In this document: positions 8,325 through 16,813 of the stretch, one piece after another
Numbering within the stretch: the stretch's first letter is position 1
How the letters are laid out: every line of letters starts with the position of its first letter
Source: Petrotoga sp. UBA5851
Lineage (GTDB): Bacteria; Thermotogota; Thermotogae; Petrotogales; Petrotogaceae
Assembly (NCBI GenBank): GCA_002431635.1
Contig: DJGH01000078.1
Span: 62,505-93,157 of the forward strand
Length of the DNA: 30,653 nucleotides
Direction of reading: 5' to 3'
The notes under the pieces: generated by a model
The model's database searches: none
Told to the model about the DNA's origin: nothing
The model's input: only the letters and a program-made list of their open reading frames with translations
Made by a program: the position numbers and the translations under genes

Positions 8325-9590
8325 TCATTCCAGAATACGTTTCAAAAAGCTGTTTAATCCGGTTCCATTTGATCCTTTGATATAAATCAGACCTTGGGTC
8401 TGTTCCAGAATTTTTTCCAGGTCATCAAAAGAATGAACAAAGTTAACTCCTTTGTAGGAAGAAAAAGCTTTTCTGGGGTCAAAAAACCATATACAGTCAA
8501 AGACTTTTAGCGCCTTTTCCAGTACTTTTTTATGGTAATGCTCCGACAGCTCTCCAAGTTCAAGCATCTCTCCCATTATAAGAGTCTTTTTTATTTTTTC
8601 AAACTTTTCCACACTTTCAAATCCTGAACAAAAAGACTCATAAGATGCATTGTATGAATCATCTATGATAAGCTTTCCGTCTTTTCTGTGAGTCGTAAAA
8701 CGTCCTTTTTCCAGGTTTATTGCAGAAATAAGATAAGGATCGAGGGGAACTTGTATGAAGGTAACAAAAGTAAGACAAGCAACAAGGTCTATTATCTGGC
8801 CTTCAGACCAGAAATCCTTGAGCGTAAGCATCATATCCTTGCCATGCAACCGTATCCATACTTTGGTTGAGGTTTCATCAAAAGTGTAGTCCACAAGTAT
8901 GCCATCGTTGTGCTCTTTTTTCCCGAACTTCAAAACATTAAGATGAGACAGGTTGAATTTCTCCAAAAGGGGTTCATCGCCGTTTATAACCACCATCCCG
9001 TTTTTCATTCCGCTGATTATTTCCATCTTTTCACTGGCAATATTTTCTCTGGTTTTCAAAAACTCAAGATGAGAAGAACCTATATTGGTAATGAAACTGA
9101 CATCAGGCTGAAAGTAATCTGAAAGGAGTTTTACATCTCCTGGTTTGCGAAGCCCCATTTCAAGGATGACAATTTCTTCGCCCTTATACTCGTTTAAAAC
9201 CGCAAGAGGAAGACCAATTTCAGTGTTGAAGTTTCTGTAAGGCCTGAAAACAGTTCCTGCACAGCTCATAAGATTATAAAGAAGCTCTTTAGTGGTGGTT
9301 TTCCCAGTTGAACCTGTTACAGCTATTTTAAGTCTGGCATTACTTTTAATTATTGAAGATGAAAGTTTTAAAAGTTCGGTTACAGCATCGTCTACGAGAA
9401 TAGTTTCACCCTTGTAATCACCTGGTTTTTGAACTATACAGCAACCGGCACCTTTTTCAAAGGCCTGGTTCACATAGTCATGTCCGTCAAGATTTTCTCC
9501 CTTGACTGCTATGAAAACACCTGTAGGTTCTACATTTCTGGAGTCTATAAAAAACCTTCTTCCTTCTTTCCATAAATTTTCGATACTCAT
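8325..9590 (-). CDS. murF: UDP-N-acetylmuramoyl-tripeptide--D-alanyl-D-alanine ligase
   Basis: Completes the UDP-MurNAc-pentapeptide by adding D-Ala-D-Ala. The 421-aa protein has the N-terminal substrate domain (DSRNVEPTGVFIAVKGENLDGHDYV), the ATP loop VTGSTGKTTTKELL (91-104), LEMGLRKPGDV and NIGSSHLE in the central domain, DDSYNASYES, and MGEMLELG, all typical of MurF. The ATG overlaps the murE stop (ATGA) and has GAGGAG upstream. No ddl ligase making D-Ala-D-Ala is in the window. Confidence 0.94.
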   Translation of the reverse strand: MSIENLWKEGRRFFIDSRNVEPTGVFIAVKGENLDGHDYVNQAFEKGAGCCIVQKPGDYKGETILVDDAVTELLKLSSSIIKSNARLKIAVTGSTGKTTTKELLYNLMSCAGTVFRPYRNFNTEIGLPLAVLNEYKGEEIVILEMGLRKPGDVKLLSDYFQPDVSFITNIGSSHLEFLKTRENIASEKMEIISGMKNGMVVINGDEPLLEKFNLSHLNVLKFGKKEHNDGILVDYTFDETSTKVWIRLHGKDMMLTLKDFWSEGQIIDLVACLTFVTFIQVPLDPYLISAINLEKGRFTTHRKDGKLIIDDSYNASYESFCSGFESVEKFEKIKKTLIMGEMLELGELSEHYHKKVLEKALKVFDCIWFFDPRKAFSSYKGVNFVHSFDDLEKILEQTQGLIYIKGSNGTGLNSFLKRILE

Positions 9591-11089
9591 TTTTTCATAC
9601 TCCTCTTGAGATTTTCTATTATCTCTCCTGCAACCTCGTAGTCATTGAATTTAATCTTTTTACCGTTTGAGAACAGTTGGAACTTTTCATGTCCCCTGCC
9701 GGCAATGACAACTATATCGTCCCTGTTGGCAAAGTTTATAGCAGCATCTATAGCCGTTTTTCTATCCGGAATAACAATGAAGTTTTTCCTAACATCCAGT
9801 CCCTGCTTAATGTCTTCAATGATCTTTTCTGGTTCTTCGTCCTTAGGATCATCGTTGGTTATAACCACTATATCAGCATATCTGCTTGTTACTTCACCCA
9901 TCATGCGCCTTTTACCGATATCGGCATTGCCGCCTGCGCCGAAAACAATTATTACCCGGCCCTTTGAAACCATTCTGGCGGTTTTCAGCACTTTTTCCAG
10001 AGCATCCGGAGTATGCGCAAAATCAACCACAACTGAAAAACCAAGAGATTTGCTGGTAGGTACAAGTTGAAACCTTCCTGGAACACCTTTGAAAGTTATA
10101 ATCCCGTGTTTTATCTCTTCATCGGTAAGTCCGAAGTATTTTGCAGCGATTACCGTATTTGTTATGTTGTAAGCATTAAACTCCCCAATTATAGAGGTAT
10201 AGACAGAGATATCGTTTCCCTGCGGGGTTTGTATTTTGAAGTTCATCTGATATATATTGCAGTTGATGTCCTTTATCCTGTAATCCGCTTTCTCAGACTG
10301 ACCATAAGTTATAATACGCTCGGACGGCAAGCGTATCTTATTTACTTCAATCTCATCTATGTTTACGGATGCAATCCCGTTAGGCTTAAGGTAATCTACC
10401 AGAGAAAGCTTAGTTGCTTCATACTCTTCAAAGTCCTTATGATAATCAAGATGATCTCTTGTGATGTTGGTAAATGAGATCACATCGAATTTAAGGTTCT
10501 CAATTCTTTTTTGTGCTATGCCATGGGAAGATATCTCCAGGTTTATAAAATCAATTTTGTTTTCCTTTGCCTTCTTAAGTACATCTGCTATTTCCAGCAC
10601 TCCCGGAGTAGTGTTGTATGGTTCGTCTATAAGCTCGTCATTCACTTTTATTTCGACGGTGCTCATAAGAACCGAATCCCTGTGAGATTCCCTCATAAGA
10701 TGATGAAGCAAACATACACAGGTAGACTTTCCGTTGGTACCTGTCACGGTAAAAAATCTGAAATCTTTTGGATCCACATCAGCCATGAGATATGCAATAT
10801 CCGCGAGAGCTTTTCTGGTATCCTTTACCAAGATATAGTCAAACTGAAGTTCAGGCGGAATTTTTGATTTGTTCTGAAGAATGACAAGGCCGGCTTCGTG
10901 TTTAACTGCTATGTCTATATAATCATGGCCGTCGACTTTTGGTCCTTTAACTGCTACAAAAATATCGCCTTTCCTTGTTTCCTTGCTGTTGGATGTCAGA
11001 CCGTATAACTCTCGTTCTAACTGTTCGGGTACTCTTTTCTTTACAGTCTGGCCTTTAAGACACTCTATTACCTGATTAAGAGTAATCAT
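9587..11089 (-). CDS. murE: UDP-N-acetylmuramoyl-dipeptide diamino-acid ligase (MurE)
   Basis: ATP-dependent ligase adding the third, diamino residue to UDP-MurNAc-L-Ala-D-Glu. The 500-aa protein has DIFVAVKG (42-49) with DGHDYI (53-58) in the UDP domain. It has the ATP loop TVTGTNGKST (114-123, K121), NTTPG (159-163), NLEISSHG, TNITRDHLDYH, VDFAHTPDAL, GAGGNADIGKR, and GRGHEKFQ (464-471). The substrate-selecting motif is DDPK at 413-416, where meso-diaminopimelate enzymes have DNPR, so the diamino acid cannot be assigned from sequence. The ATG follows GGGAGG. It is the first gene of the mur block, driven by a promoter at 11134-11162 divergent from hrcA. Confidence 0.93.
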   Translation of the reverse strand: MITLNQVIECLKGQTVKKRVPEQLERELYGLTSNSKETRKGDIFVAVKGPKVDGHDYIDIAVKHEAGLVILQNKSKIPPELQFDYILVKDTRKALADIAYLMADVDPKDFRFFTVTGTNGKSTCVCLLHHLMRESHRDSVLMSTVEIKVNDELIDEPYNTTPGVLEIADVLKKAKENKIDFINLEISSHGIAQKRIENLKFDVISFTNITRDHLDYHKDFEEYEATKLSLVDYLKPNGIASVNIDEIEVNKIRLPSERIITYGQSEKADYRIKDINCNIYQMNFKIQTPQGNDISVYTSIIGEFNAYNITNTVIAAKYFGLTDEEIKHGIITFKGVPGRFQLVPTSKSLGFSVVVDFAHTPDALEKVLKTARMVSKGRVIIVFGAGGNADIGKRRMMGEVTSRYADIVVITNDDPKDEEPEKIIEDIKQGLDVRKNFIVIPDRKTAIDAAINFANRDDIVVIAGRGHEKFQLFSNGKKIKFNDYEVAGEIIENLKRSMKK

Positions 11090-11133
11090 AAGTCATTCCC
11101 TCCCAAAAATCTTTAATTTTCCGCACCTTTTCA

Positions 11134-11162
11134 ATTTTACATCTATTTTTTGACTTTGACAA
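11134..11162 (-). promoter_or_regulatory. Promoter of the mur block
   Basis: Minus-strand TTGTCA (11157-11162), a 17-nt spacer and TAAAAT (11134-11139), placed about 45 nt upstream of murE. Each hexamer has one mismatch to consensus. It is the only clear promoter seen upstream of the block. Confidence 0.7.
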
Positions 11163-11228
11163 GTTTTTTGTCTTCAATCATGATTCGGAGAGTATTAAGA
11201 TAATTTAATCAATAATTAACTTTTTTAT

Positions 11229-11257
11229 TTGCCAAAAATAAAAGTTTTTGCTATAAT
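11229..11257 (+). promoter_or_regulatory. Promoter of the hrcA operon
   Basis: TTGCCA (11229-11234), a 17-nt spacer and a perfect TATAAT (11252-11257), ending 34 nt before the hrcA ATG. The CIRCE operator begins 4 nt after the -10 box, so a bound repressor would cover the transcription start. Confidence 0.85.
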
Positions 11258-11261
11258 ACTA

Positions 11262-11288
11262 TTAGCACTCAAAAAAGAGGAGTGATAA
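11262..11288 (+). promoter_or_regulatory. CIRCE operator for HrcA
   Basis: TTAGCACTC (11262-11270), nine nucleotides, then GAGTGATAA (11280-11288). This matches the CIRCE consensus TTAGCACTC-N9-GAGTGCTAA with one mismatch in the right arm. The spacer and right arm include the AGAGGAG ribosome-binding site of hrcA, so operator and SD overlap. Auto-repression of the chaperone operon by HrcA is the expected regulation. Confidence 0.92.
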
Positions 11289-11291
11289 AAA

Positions 11292-12311
11292 ATGGGTCCT
11301 GACTTAACAGAGAGGCAAAAAGATGTTCTGATGGCCATAGTCACGCTTTATATCAAAAATCAGAAACCGGTGAGCTCTGATGATGTGCTGAGCAATACCA
11401 AAATGAATACCAGCAGTGCTACGGTTAGAAATGACATGCAAAAGCTCCAGCACCTGAAGTACATATTCCAGCAGCATACAAGCGGCGGAAGAATTCCTAC
11501 AGATCGTGCCGTCAAACTCTACTTCGATGTGGTCAAGGAACTTTATTCGAACAATTCATCTGTTCTTGATATACCTAAAGAGTACAAGTTTTATGATCTC
11601 AACCTGATGTTTGAAAACGTTTCCAAAATGATATCAAATACACTTGAGTCACTTGTGATATTTGAATATCCAAATCCAAGGTATCTTTATATAACCAGAG
11701 CGGTTGTAACTCCGGTGACTGAAAGTCACTGCGTCATAACGCTTCTTACCAGCCTTGGGCTTACGATCTCCCGTACAATGGAGATATACGATCTTCCTCA
11801 TCCCAAAGAACTGGAAAGTCTTTTAAATAAAGGACTCACAGGTAAATCTCTCTCAGAGGTATTCTCGGCTGTAAAATTGCAGTCTGTCCAGGCCCAGGAT
11901 GAGAGAGTGGTAAATATGTTCAAGCTGGTCGAGGGCCTTGTAAATGAATTCTCCAGAATCAAGTATACTACAAACGGCTTTGATATTCTGATATCAAAAA
12001 ACCGGCCGCCCATAGAAAGTATCGAGATGCTGGCATGTATTGTGGGTAATGATAAGATAAAGGAGGAACTGTTCAGAAATCTGACCGCCAACAGGGATAT
12101 TAATCTTTGTCTTGGAAATGAGCTGGTTACAGGAGAAACTTACAGGCAATTAAAGAATTTTGCTTTTTTCTATACTTCATACTGTAATGGTGTTAATCCG
12201 GTAGGCAGGATCTTTGTCATTACCAATAAATTTTCTGATTACGAAAAAAATTATAAAGTTATTAATGAGTATACATCAAGATTTTCCGAGATAATATCTA
12301 AAAATCTTTAA
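11292..12311 (+). CDS. hrcA: Heat-inducible transcription repressor HrcA
   Basis: Repressor that binds CIRCE and shuts off chaperone genes until heat stress. The 339-aa protein has the N-terminal winged-helix region with LTERQKDVLMAIVTLYI, PVSSDDVL, SSATVRNDMQKLQ and the signature HTSGGRIPTDRAVKLYFD (about 60-77). A GAF-like dimerisation region follows. The ATG has GAGGAG upstream, inside the CIRCE element at 11262-11288. It heads a ten-gene co-directional run, with grpE 22 nt downstream. The usual serine in HTSAGR is kept, and the following alanine is glycine, a mild change. Confidence 0.95.
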   Translation: MGPDLTERQKDVLMAIVTLYIKNQKPVSSDDVLSNTKMNTSSATVRNDMQKLQHLKYIFQQHTSGGRIPTDRAVKLYFDVVKELYSNNSSVLDIPKEYKFYDLNLMFENVSKMISNTLESLVIFEYPNPRYLYITRAVVTPVTESHCVITLLTSLGLTISRTMEIYDLPHPKELESLLNKGLTGKSLSEVFSAVKLQSVQAQDERVVNMFKLVEGLVNEFSRIKYTTNGFDILISKNRPPIESIEMLACIVGNDKIKEELFRNLTANRDINLCLGNELVTGETYRQLKNFAFFYTSYCNGVNPVGRIFVITNKFSDYEKNYKVINEYTSRFSEIISKNL

Positions 12312-12333
12312 AAAATAGATCTGGAGGTGCAGT

Positions 12334-12963
12334 ATGTCTCAGGACATAAAAAAAGAGCAGGAACAAGTTATAAACGAACAGTCAAACATAGGTGAAACTA
12401 CTGGAAAAGAGGATTGTCAGAACATTATGCCCGAAAATGCGGAGCTTGAAAAAAGCAAAGAAAGGATATCCGAACTTGAGCAGGAAGTAATGAAGTTCAG
12501 AAATGCAGCTATACAACTGAAAATGGATTTTGAAAGTTTCAAGGATATAGTGGACAGAGAAAAGAAGAATATCGAGATAAAAACCAAAGAAGATACTTTG
12601 AAAAAGTTTATACCTGTCTTTGAAAAATTTGGAATATCAATGAAGTATTCAGATGGTTCGGATTTTGCCAAAGCTATGGAGATGATATTCAGAGATTTTA
12701 TGAACGCCTTTGAAAAATGTGGCTTAACGTTTATTCATCCTGAAAAATCAGACCAGTTTGATCCTTTTGAGCATGAAGTAATTGATAAGTGTGAAACCTC
12801 TGAGGTAAGCGAGTATCACGTTTTTGAGACCAAAACCTATGGCTACAAGCTTAACGGCACGGTTTTACGTGCTGCACAGGTTGTTGTGGCAGTTAAGCCT
12901 AAAGAGAAGAAAGAGGAAGTTAAGACACAGTGTGCGGAGAAAGCTGAAGAAGGTGAAAAATAA
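12334..12963 (+). CDS. grpE: Nucleotide exchange factor GrpE
   Basis: Cytoplasmic co-chaperone that releases ADP from DnaK. The 209-aa protein has an acidic, low-complexity N-terminus, a long coiled coil (about residues 30-95, from NAELEKSKERISELEQEV) and the C-terminal beta domain ending in YGYKLNGTVLRAAQVVVAVKP, the GrpE signature. A charged tail of about 22 residues follows. The ATG has GGAGGTG upstream. The stop overlaps the dnaJ start by one base (TAATG). dnaK, which usually sits between these two genes, is absent here. Confidence 0.95.
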   Translation: MSQDIKKEQEQVINEQSNIGETTGKEDCQNIMPENAELEKSKERISELEQEVMKFRNAAIQLKMDFESFKDIVDREKKNIEIKTKEDTLKKFIPVFEKFGISMKYSDGSDFAKAMEMIFRDFMNAFEKCGLTFIHPEKSDQFDPFEHEVIDKCETSEVSEYHVFETKTYGYKLNGTVLRAAQVVVAVKPKEKKEEVKTQCAEKAEEGEK

Positions 12964-14099
12964 TGCCTCAGAAAAAGGATTATTATGGTACACTTGGGGT
13001 GTCAAGAGATGCTTCGCTTGACGATATAAAAAAAGCGTACCGGCTCCTTGTCAAGGAATGGCATCCGGATAGGCACTTTGAGGATAAGAAGGTTGCTGAA
13101 GAAAAATTTAAGGAGATTCAGGAGGCATATGAGGTTTTAAGCGATCCTGAAAAGAAAAAGCTTTACGACAGATTCGGTTTTGTTCCGGAAAACGGTGGAA
13201 TGCCAAATTCTGATGGTTATTCAGGTTCCGGAGGATTTGAAGATGTCTTTAAGGATATATTTGGTGAAGGCAGGGCGGGAACTGGCCCTTTTTCTGATTT
13301 TTTTGATATGTTTTTCAACGACTCTTCATCCAAAAGCCAGAGAAGAACCTCTCAGCCGCCTCAGAAGGGTGAGGATATAAGAGTTAACGTCACTATGGAT
13401 ATGAGAGAAGTACTTGAGGATACTCAGAAAACAATAGAGTATAATAAATATGAGGCTTGTCCTGCATGCCACGGAAACGGTTCGGAGCATGGCACATCCT
13501 TCAGAAAATGTCCAAGATGTAATGGAGAAGGTACTATACATGAAGAACAGAGGACTTTTTTCGGAGTGTTTGTAAAAACATATCCTTGCCCTACATGCAA
13601 TGGCTTGGGAAAGATAATAGAGAAAAAATGTTCTGTGTGTAGCGGTGCAGGTAAGACCTTTAAAAATGAAAAGTTTATCATAACCATTCCAAGCGGTGTT
13701 GAAGATGGTTTCATATTAAGAGTGACAGGAAAAGGAAACTCTGGAAAGAACGGCGGACCCAACGGTGATCTGCTTGTTGGAATAAGAATAAATTCTGACA
13801 AGAGGTTCATCCGTAAGGGGACGGATCTTGAAACCCAGGTTGATATAGACTATCTGCAGGCTCTTTTGGGTGACAGGATAAAGATACCTACTCTTGAAGG
13901 CGATGTATACGAAAAAATTTCTGAAGGAACCAGTCCTAATACTGTTATCAGACTTAAAGGCTTAGGAATACCTGACTTCAGGACTAAAAAACGCGGGGAT
14001 ATTTATGTGAGGATAAATGTAAAGATAGATAAGCCTTCAATCCGCGAAAAAAAGCTTCTTAAGGAGCTTGCACAGATGAGGGGAATCAGCGCCGAGTAG
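12963..14099 (+). CDS. dnaJ: Chaperone protein DnaJ
   Basis: Class A J-protein that delivers substrates to DnaK and stimulates its ATPase. The 378-aa protein has a J domain (about 5-71) with the essential HPD at 34-36. A Gly/Phe-rich linker (about 75-120) follows. Four CxxCxGxG zinc repeats start at C166, C183, C209 and C223, and two C-terminal substrate-binding domains come next. Length is normal. The ATG overlaps the grpE stop and has AAGGTG upstream. Its partner dnaK must lie elsewhere in the genome. Confidence 0.96.
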   Translation: MPQKKDYYGTLGVSRDASLDDIKKAYRLLVKEWHPDRHFEDKKVAEEKFKEIQEAYEVLSDPEKKKLYDRFGFVPENGGMPNSDGYSGSGGFEDVFKDIFGEGRAGTGPFSDFFDMFFNDSSSKSQRRTSQPPQKGEDIRVNVTMDMREVLEDTQKTIEYNKYEACPACHGNGSEHGTSFRKCPRCNGEGTIHEEQRTFFGVFVKTYPCPTCNGLGKIIEKKCSVCSGAGKTFKNEKFIITIPSGVEDGFILRVTGKGNSGKNGGPNGDLLVGIRINSDKRFIRKGTDLETQVDIDYLQALLGDRIKIPTLEGDVYEKISEGTSPNTVIRLKGLGIPDFRTKKRGDIYVRINVKIDKPSIREKKLLKELAQMRGISAE

Positions 14100-14140
14100 A
14101 TCCTTGCACGAATTATTTTTGGCACAGACGGGAGGGGGAT

Positions 14141-15040
14141 ATGGGGTTGAAATTAAGCAGGCCTGTTGATGTCAGACGAACTGCCGCAGATTATATTATA
14201 ATAACGGCAGGGACTTTTTTTACCGCTCTGGGAATAGTTGTTTTTTTGGTTCCGTTCAATATAATTGCCGGCGGTGTATCCGGACTTTCTATGGTAACCA
14301 ACTATCTTTTCAACTGGTGGATAGGTACTCAGATGCTTATTTACAATCTTTTTCTTTTTGTACTTGCATTTTGGCTGCTTGGAGTAGGCTTTGGAGTTAA
14401 GAGCATATACTCAGCTGTGACTCTTTCTGTATTTATCGATCTGCTTCAGCAGGGATTTAAGCTTGATAAGCTTATGCTCGGAATAACCTCATCGCACTCA
14501 GTTGATATGACCCTTTTAAGTGCAGTTTACGGAGCTGTAATAACGGGTTTTGGCGTAGGGATAGTGATATGGAGGGGGGCGACCACTGGAGGTACTGATA
14601 TCTTGGCTATGATAATGAATAAGTATCTCAGTATATCCGTAGGAACCAGCCTGATAATTGTAGATTCTGTGATAACGGCGCTTTCGCTTATCATAAATCC
14701 TTTGATACCTATGTATGGGTTAATAACCATTTTTATCTCAAGCAAAGTAATAGATGCAGTTGTGGACGGATTTGAGTCTACACGAACTGTTTTGATTATT
14801 AGCGATTATTATGATAAAATAAAAGAAAGAATATATACAGATCTTGACAGGGGTGTCACTTATATAAAAGGCACAGGCACATATACTAACAAGGACAAGA
14901 ACATAGTAATGGTAACCGTTCCGCGTACGGAGATAGGGATGTTAAAAAAAATAATAAAAGAGGTTGATCCTGTTTCATTCACAACGGTTCTTTCTACAAA
15001 TGAAACCATAGGATACGGCTTTAAAAAAATAACCAAATAA
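14141..15040 (+). CDS. YitT family membrane protein (DUF161/DUF2179)
   Basis: Membrane protein of unknown transport or sensing function. The 299-aa protein has about five or six hydrophobic segments in residues 15-205, including the family motif PFNIIAGGVSGLS and IVIWRGATTGGTDILAM. A soluble C-terminal domain of about 85 residues (DUF2179 type) begins near VLIISDYYDKIKERI and includes the DRGVTYIKGTGTYT segment. The ATG follows GGGAGGGGG. It lies 41 nt after dnaJ and 23 nt before the CorC-like gene in the same run. I cannot assign a substrate. Confidence 0.88.
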   Translation: MGLKLSRPVDVRRTAADYIIITAGTFFTALGIVVFLVPFNIIAGGVSGLSMVTNYLFNWWIGTQMLIYNLFLFVLAFWLLGVGFGVKSIYSAVTLSVFIDLLQQGFKLDKLMLGITSSHSVDMTLLSAVYGAVITGFGVGIVIWRGATTGGTDILAMIMNKYLSISVGTSLIIVDSVITALSLIINPLIPMYGLITIFISSKVIDAVVDGFESTRTVLIISDYYDKIKERIYTDLDRGVTYIKGTGTYTNKDKNIVMVTVPRTEIGMLKKIIKEVDPVSFTTVLSTNETIGYGFKKITK

Positions 15041-15063
15041 CTTTATATTAGGTGAGGTGTTAT

Positions 15064-16404
15064 ATGGATCCTTCGGGCAGTAGCAGCCCATACTTAGTAT
15101 GGCAGATTATATCCATTTTTTTCCTTTTGCTTTTGTCGGCTTTTTTCTCATCTGCAGAAACAACTCTTACTACCATAGGCAAACTGAAGATAAAAGAGAT
15201 GATGGAGAAAAGGGAGGATAGGTTTGCCGGAATAGAGGATTACTTTGCAAAACAAAAACAGTATCTTACCACCATTCTTATAATGAACAATATAGTGAAC
15301 ATTGTTGCTTCGTCTCTTACCACCATAACTCTAGTAAGCATTTTTCCGGGAGACAGCGGAAGGGTCGTGGCTATATCGTCAGGACTTATGACTTTGCTGA
15401 TACTTACTTTTGGTGAGATAACACCGAAAGTATATGCCAGGGAAAACGCAGAAAAGCTTTTTAAGTTTTCATACCACATAATAAATGTTCTTAATATCAT
15501 CCTTACCCCTGTGGTTTGGGTATTTATAAATATATCAAACGTATTCATAAAAATTTTCGGAGGAAAAACCATCGTATCAGCCCCTTTTATCACAGAAGAT
15601 GAAATACTGGGTTATCTTGACTTGGGACATGAAGAAGGGGTAATAGAAAAGCATGAAAAGCTTCTCATGCAGAGAAGCCTTGAAATGCGTGAAATATCAG
15701 TTAAGGAGGTTATGTCTCCAAGAATAGACATAGTTGCTCTTGAAGATACGCAGACCATAAAAAATTTAATAGAGCTTATTAATGATGAAGGATACTCCAG
15801 GATACCGGTTTACAGGGATTCGCTTGATTCGATAGTAGGTATATGTTATGCCAAGGATGTTTTTAAGATACTTAATCAGAATGACAGTTATGAAAAGGTT
15901 AAAAACCTTCCTGTGACGCAGATAATGCATAAGCCTTACTTTGTACCGATGACGATGAAGGTTAAGGATGTATTGAAGATGATTCTTGCAAACAGGGTGC
16001 ATATGTCCATTGTTGTTGATGAATACGGCGGAACAGCCGGACTGGTAACTCTTGAAGATGTTCTTGAGGAACTTACCGGAGAGATAATGGACGAGTACGA
16101 CGATGTTAAAGAGGAGACTCAGTTTTTCAGAATAGATGATTCTACACTTCTTTGTAAAGGAACTACTCCTATTAACGATCTTGAAAGAGAGTTTGACAAG
16201 GAGTTTCCGGAAACTGAATATGAAACATTGAGCGGATTTGTGCTTGAAAAGTTTGAACGTTTTCCAACACCCGGTGAAAAGCTGAGCGTCGATGATTTTG
16301 AGTTTGAAGTAGTGGCTGTTTCCATGAACAGAATAGAAAAAGTAAAGGTTCACTGTACGGTCCATGACGAAAAAACAGCAGGAAGTGATGATGATGACCT
16401 ATAA
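15064..16404 (+). CDS. CNNM/CorC-HlyC family transporter-like protein
   Basis: Membrane protein with the layout of bacterial CNNM/CorC proteins, linked in characterised relatives to magnesium or cobalt handling. The 446-aa protein has an N-terminal DUF21 domain with about four membrane segments (residues 10-160; FFSSAETTLTT and LTFGEITPKVYARENA are diagnostic). A pair of CBS domains follows (about 205-325: VKEVMSPRIDIVAL, GYSRIPVYRD and VDEYGGTAGLVTLEDVLEELTGEI), then a C-terminal CorC_HlyC domain. The ORF extends to a GTG at 15052, but that codon is part of the SD-like GGTGAGGTG, so the ATG at 15064 is preferred. The last codons overlap cdd. Confidence 0.9.
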   Translation: MDPSGSSSPYLVWQIISIFFLLLLSAFFSSAETTLTTIGKLKIKEMMEKREDRFAGIEDYFAKQKQYLTTILIMNNIVNIVASSLTTITLVSIFPGDSGRVVAISSGLMTLLILTFGEITPKVYARENAEKLFKFSYHIINVLNIILTPVVWVFINISNVFIKIFGGKTIVSAPFITEDEILGYLDLGHEEGVIEKHEKLLMQRSLEMREISVKEVMSPRIDIVALEDTQTIKNLIELINDEGYSRIPVYRDSLDSIVGICYAKDVFKILNQNDSYEKVKNLPVTQIMHKPYFVPMTMKVKDVLKMILANRVHMSIVVDEYGGTAGLVTLEDVLEELTGEIMDEYDDVKEETQFFRIDDSTLLCKGTTPINDLEREFDKEFPETEYETLSGFVLEKFERFPTPGEKLSVDDFEFEVVAVSMNRIEKVKVHCTVHDEKTAGSDDDDL

Positions 16405-16813
16405 GACGCAGGATGAGGTAATAAGGCAGCTGTATGAACAAGCTGTAAAGGTGCGTGAAAAAGCGTATGTTCCATACTCCGGGTTTAAAGTAGGGGCAGC
16501 TTTGCTTGGAAAAAGCGGGAAAATTTTTACCGGCTGCAATGTTGAAAATGTTTCTTACGGTCTTACGGTCTGTGCTGAACGTAATGCTTTTTTTAAAGCT
16601 GTTTCTGAGGGCGAGACTGCCTTTGCCGCTCTGCTGGTGGTTGCCGATACCCCTGAGCCTGTAAGCCCTTGCGGAGCATGCAGACAGGTCATGGCAGAGT
16701 TTGGAGATTTTGAGGTAATTCTTTCCAATCTTTCATATCAGCTAAAAAGAATGTTTGTCCACGAGCTTTTGCCGTACTCCTTTGATAAGGATAATCTTAA
16801 TGCTGACAAATAA
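16394..16813 (+). CDS. cdd: Cytidine deaminase
   Basis: Deaminates cytidine and deoxycytidine to the uridine forms in pyrimidine salvage. The protein is about 139 aa, normal for the homotetrameric class. It has FKVGAALLGKSGKIFTGCNVEN, the catalytic CAE motif (C60, E62) and PCGACRQ (C93, C96), giving three zinc cysteines and the proton-shuttle glutamate. The ORF is open from 16364, but AGGAAG at 16380-16385 best serves one of three tandem ATG codons (16388, 16391, 16394). I chose the last, so the start is uncertain by a few residues. It overlaps the end of the CorC-like gene and the start of the next gene. Confidence 0.94.
   Translation: MTYKTQDEVIRQLYEQAVKVREKAYVPYSGFKVGAALLGKSGKIFTGCNVENVSYGLTVCAERNAFFKAVSEGETAFAALLVVADTPEPVSPCGACRQVMAEFGDFEVILSNLSYQLKRMFVHELLPYSFDKDNLNADK

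Noticed and set aside
9645..10477. Plus-strand open frames of 96-141 codons inside murE
   Set aside because: They are antisense to an intact murE with all catalytic motifs and have no SD or family signal.
16364..16393. Longer N-terminus for cytidine deaminase from the ATG at 16364
   Set aside because: That ATG lacks an SD and would overlap the CorC-like gene by 41 nt. The AGGAAG at 16380-16385 fits the later tandem ATG codons and gives normal family length.
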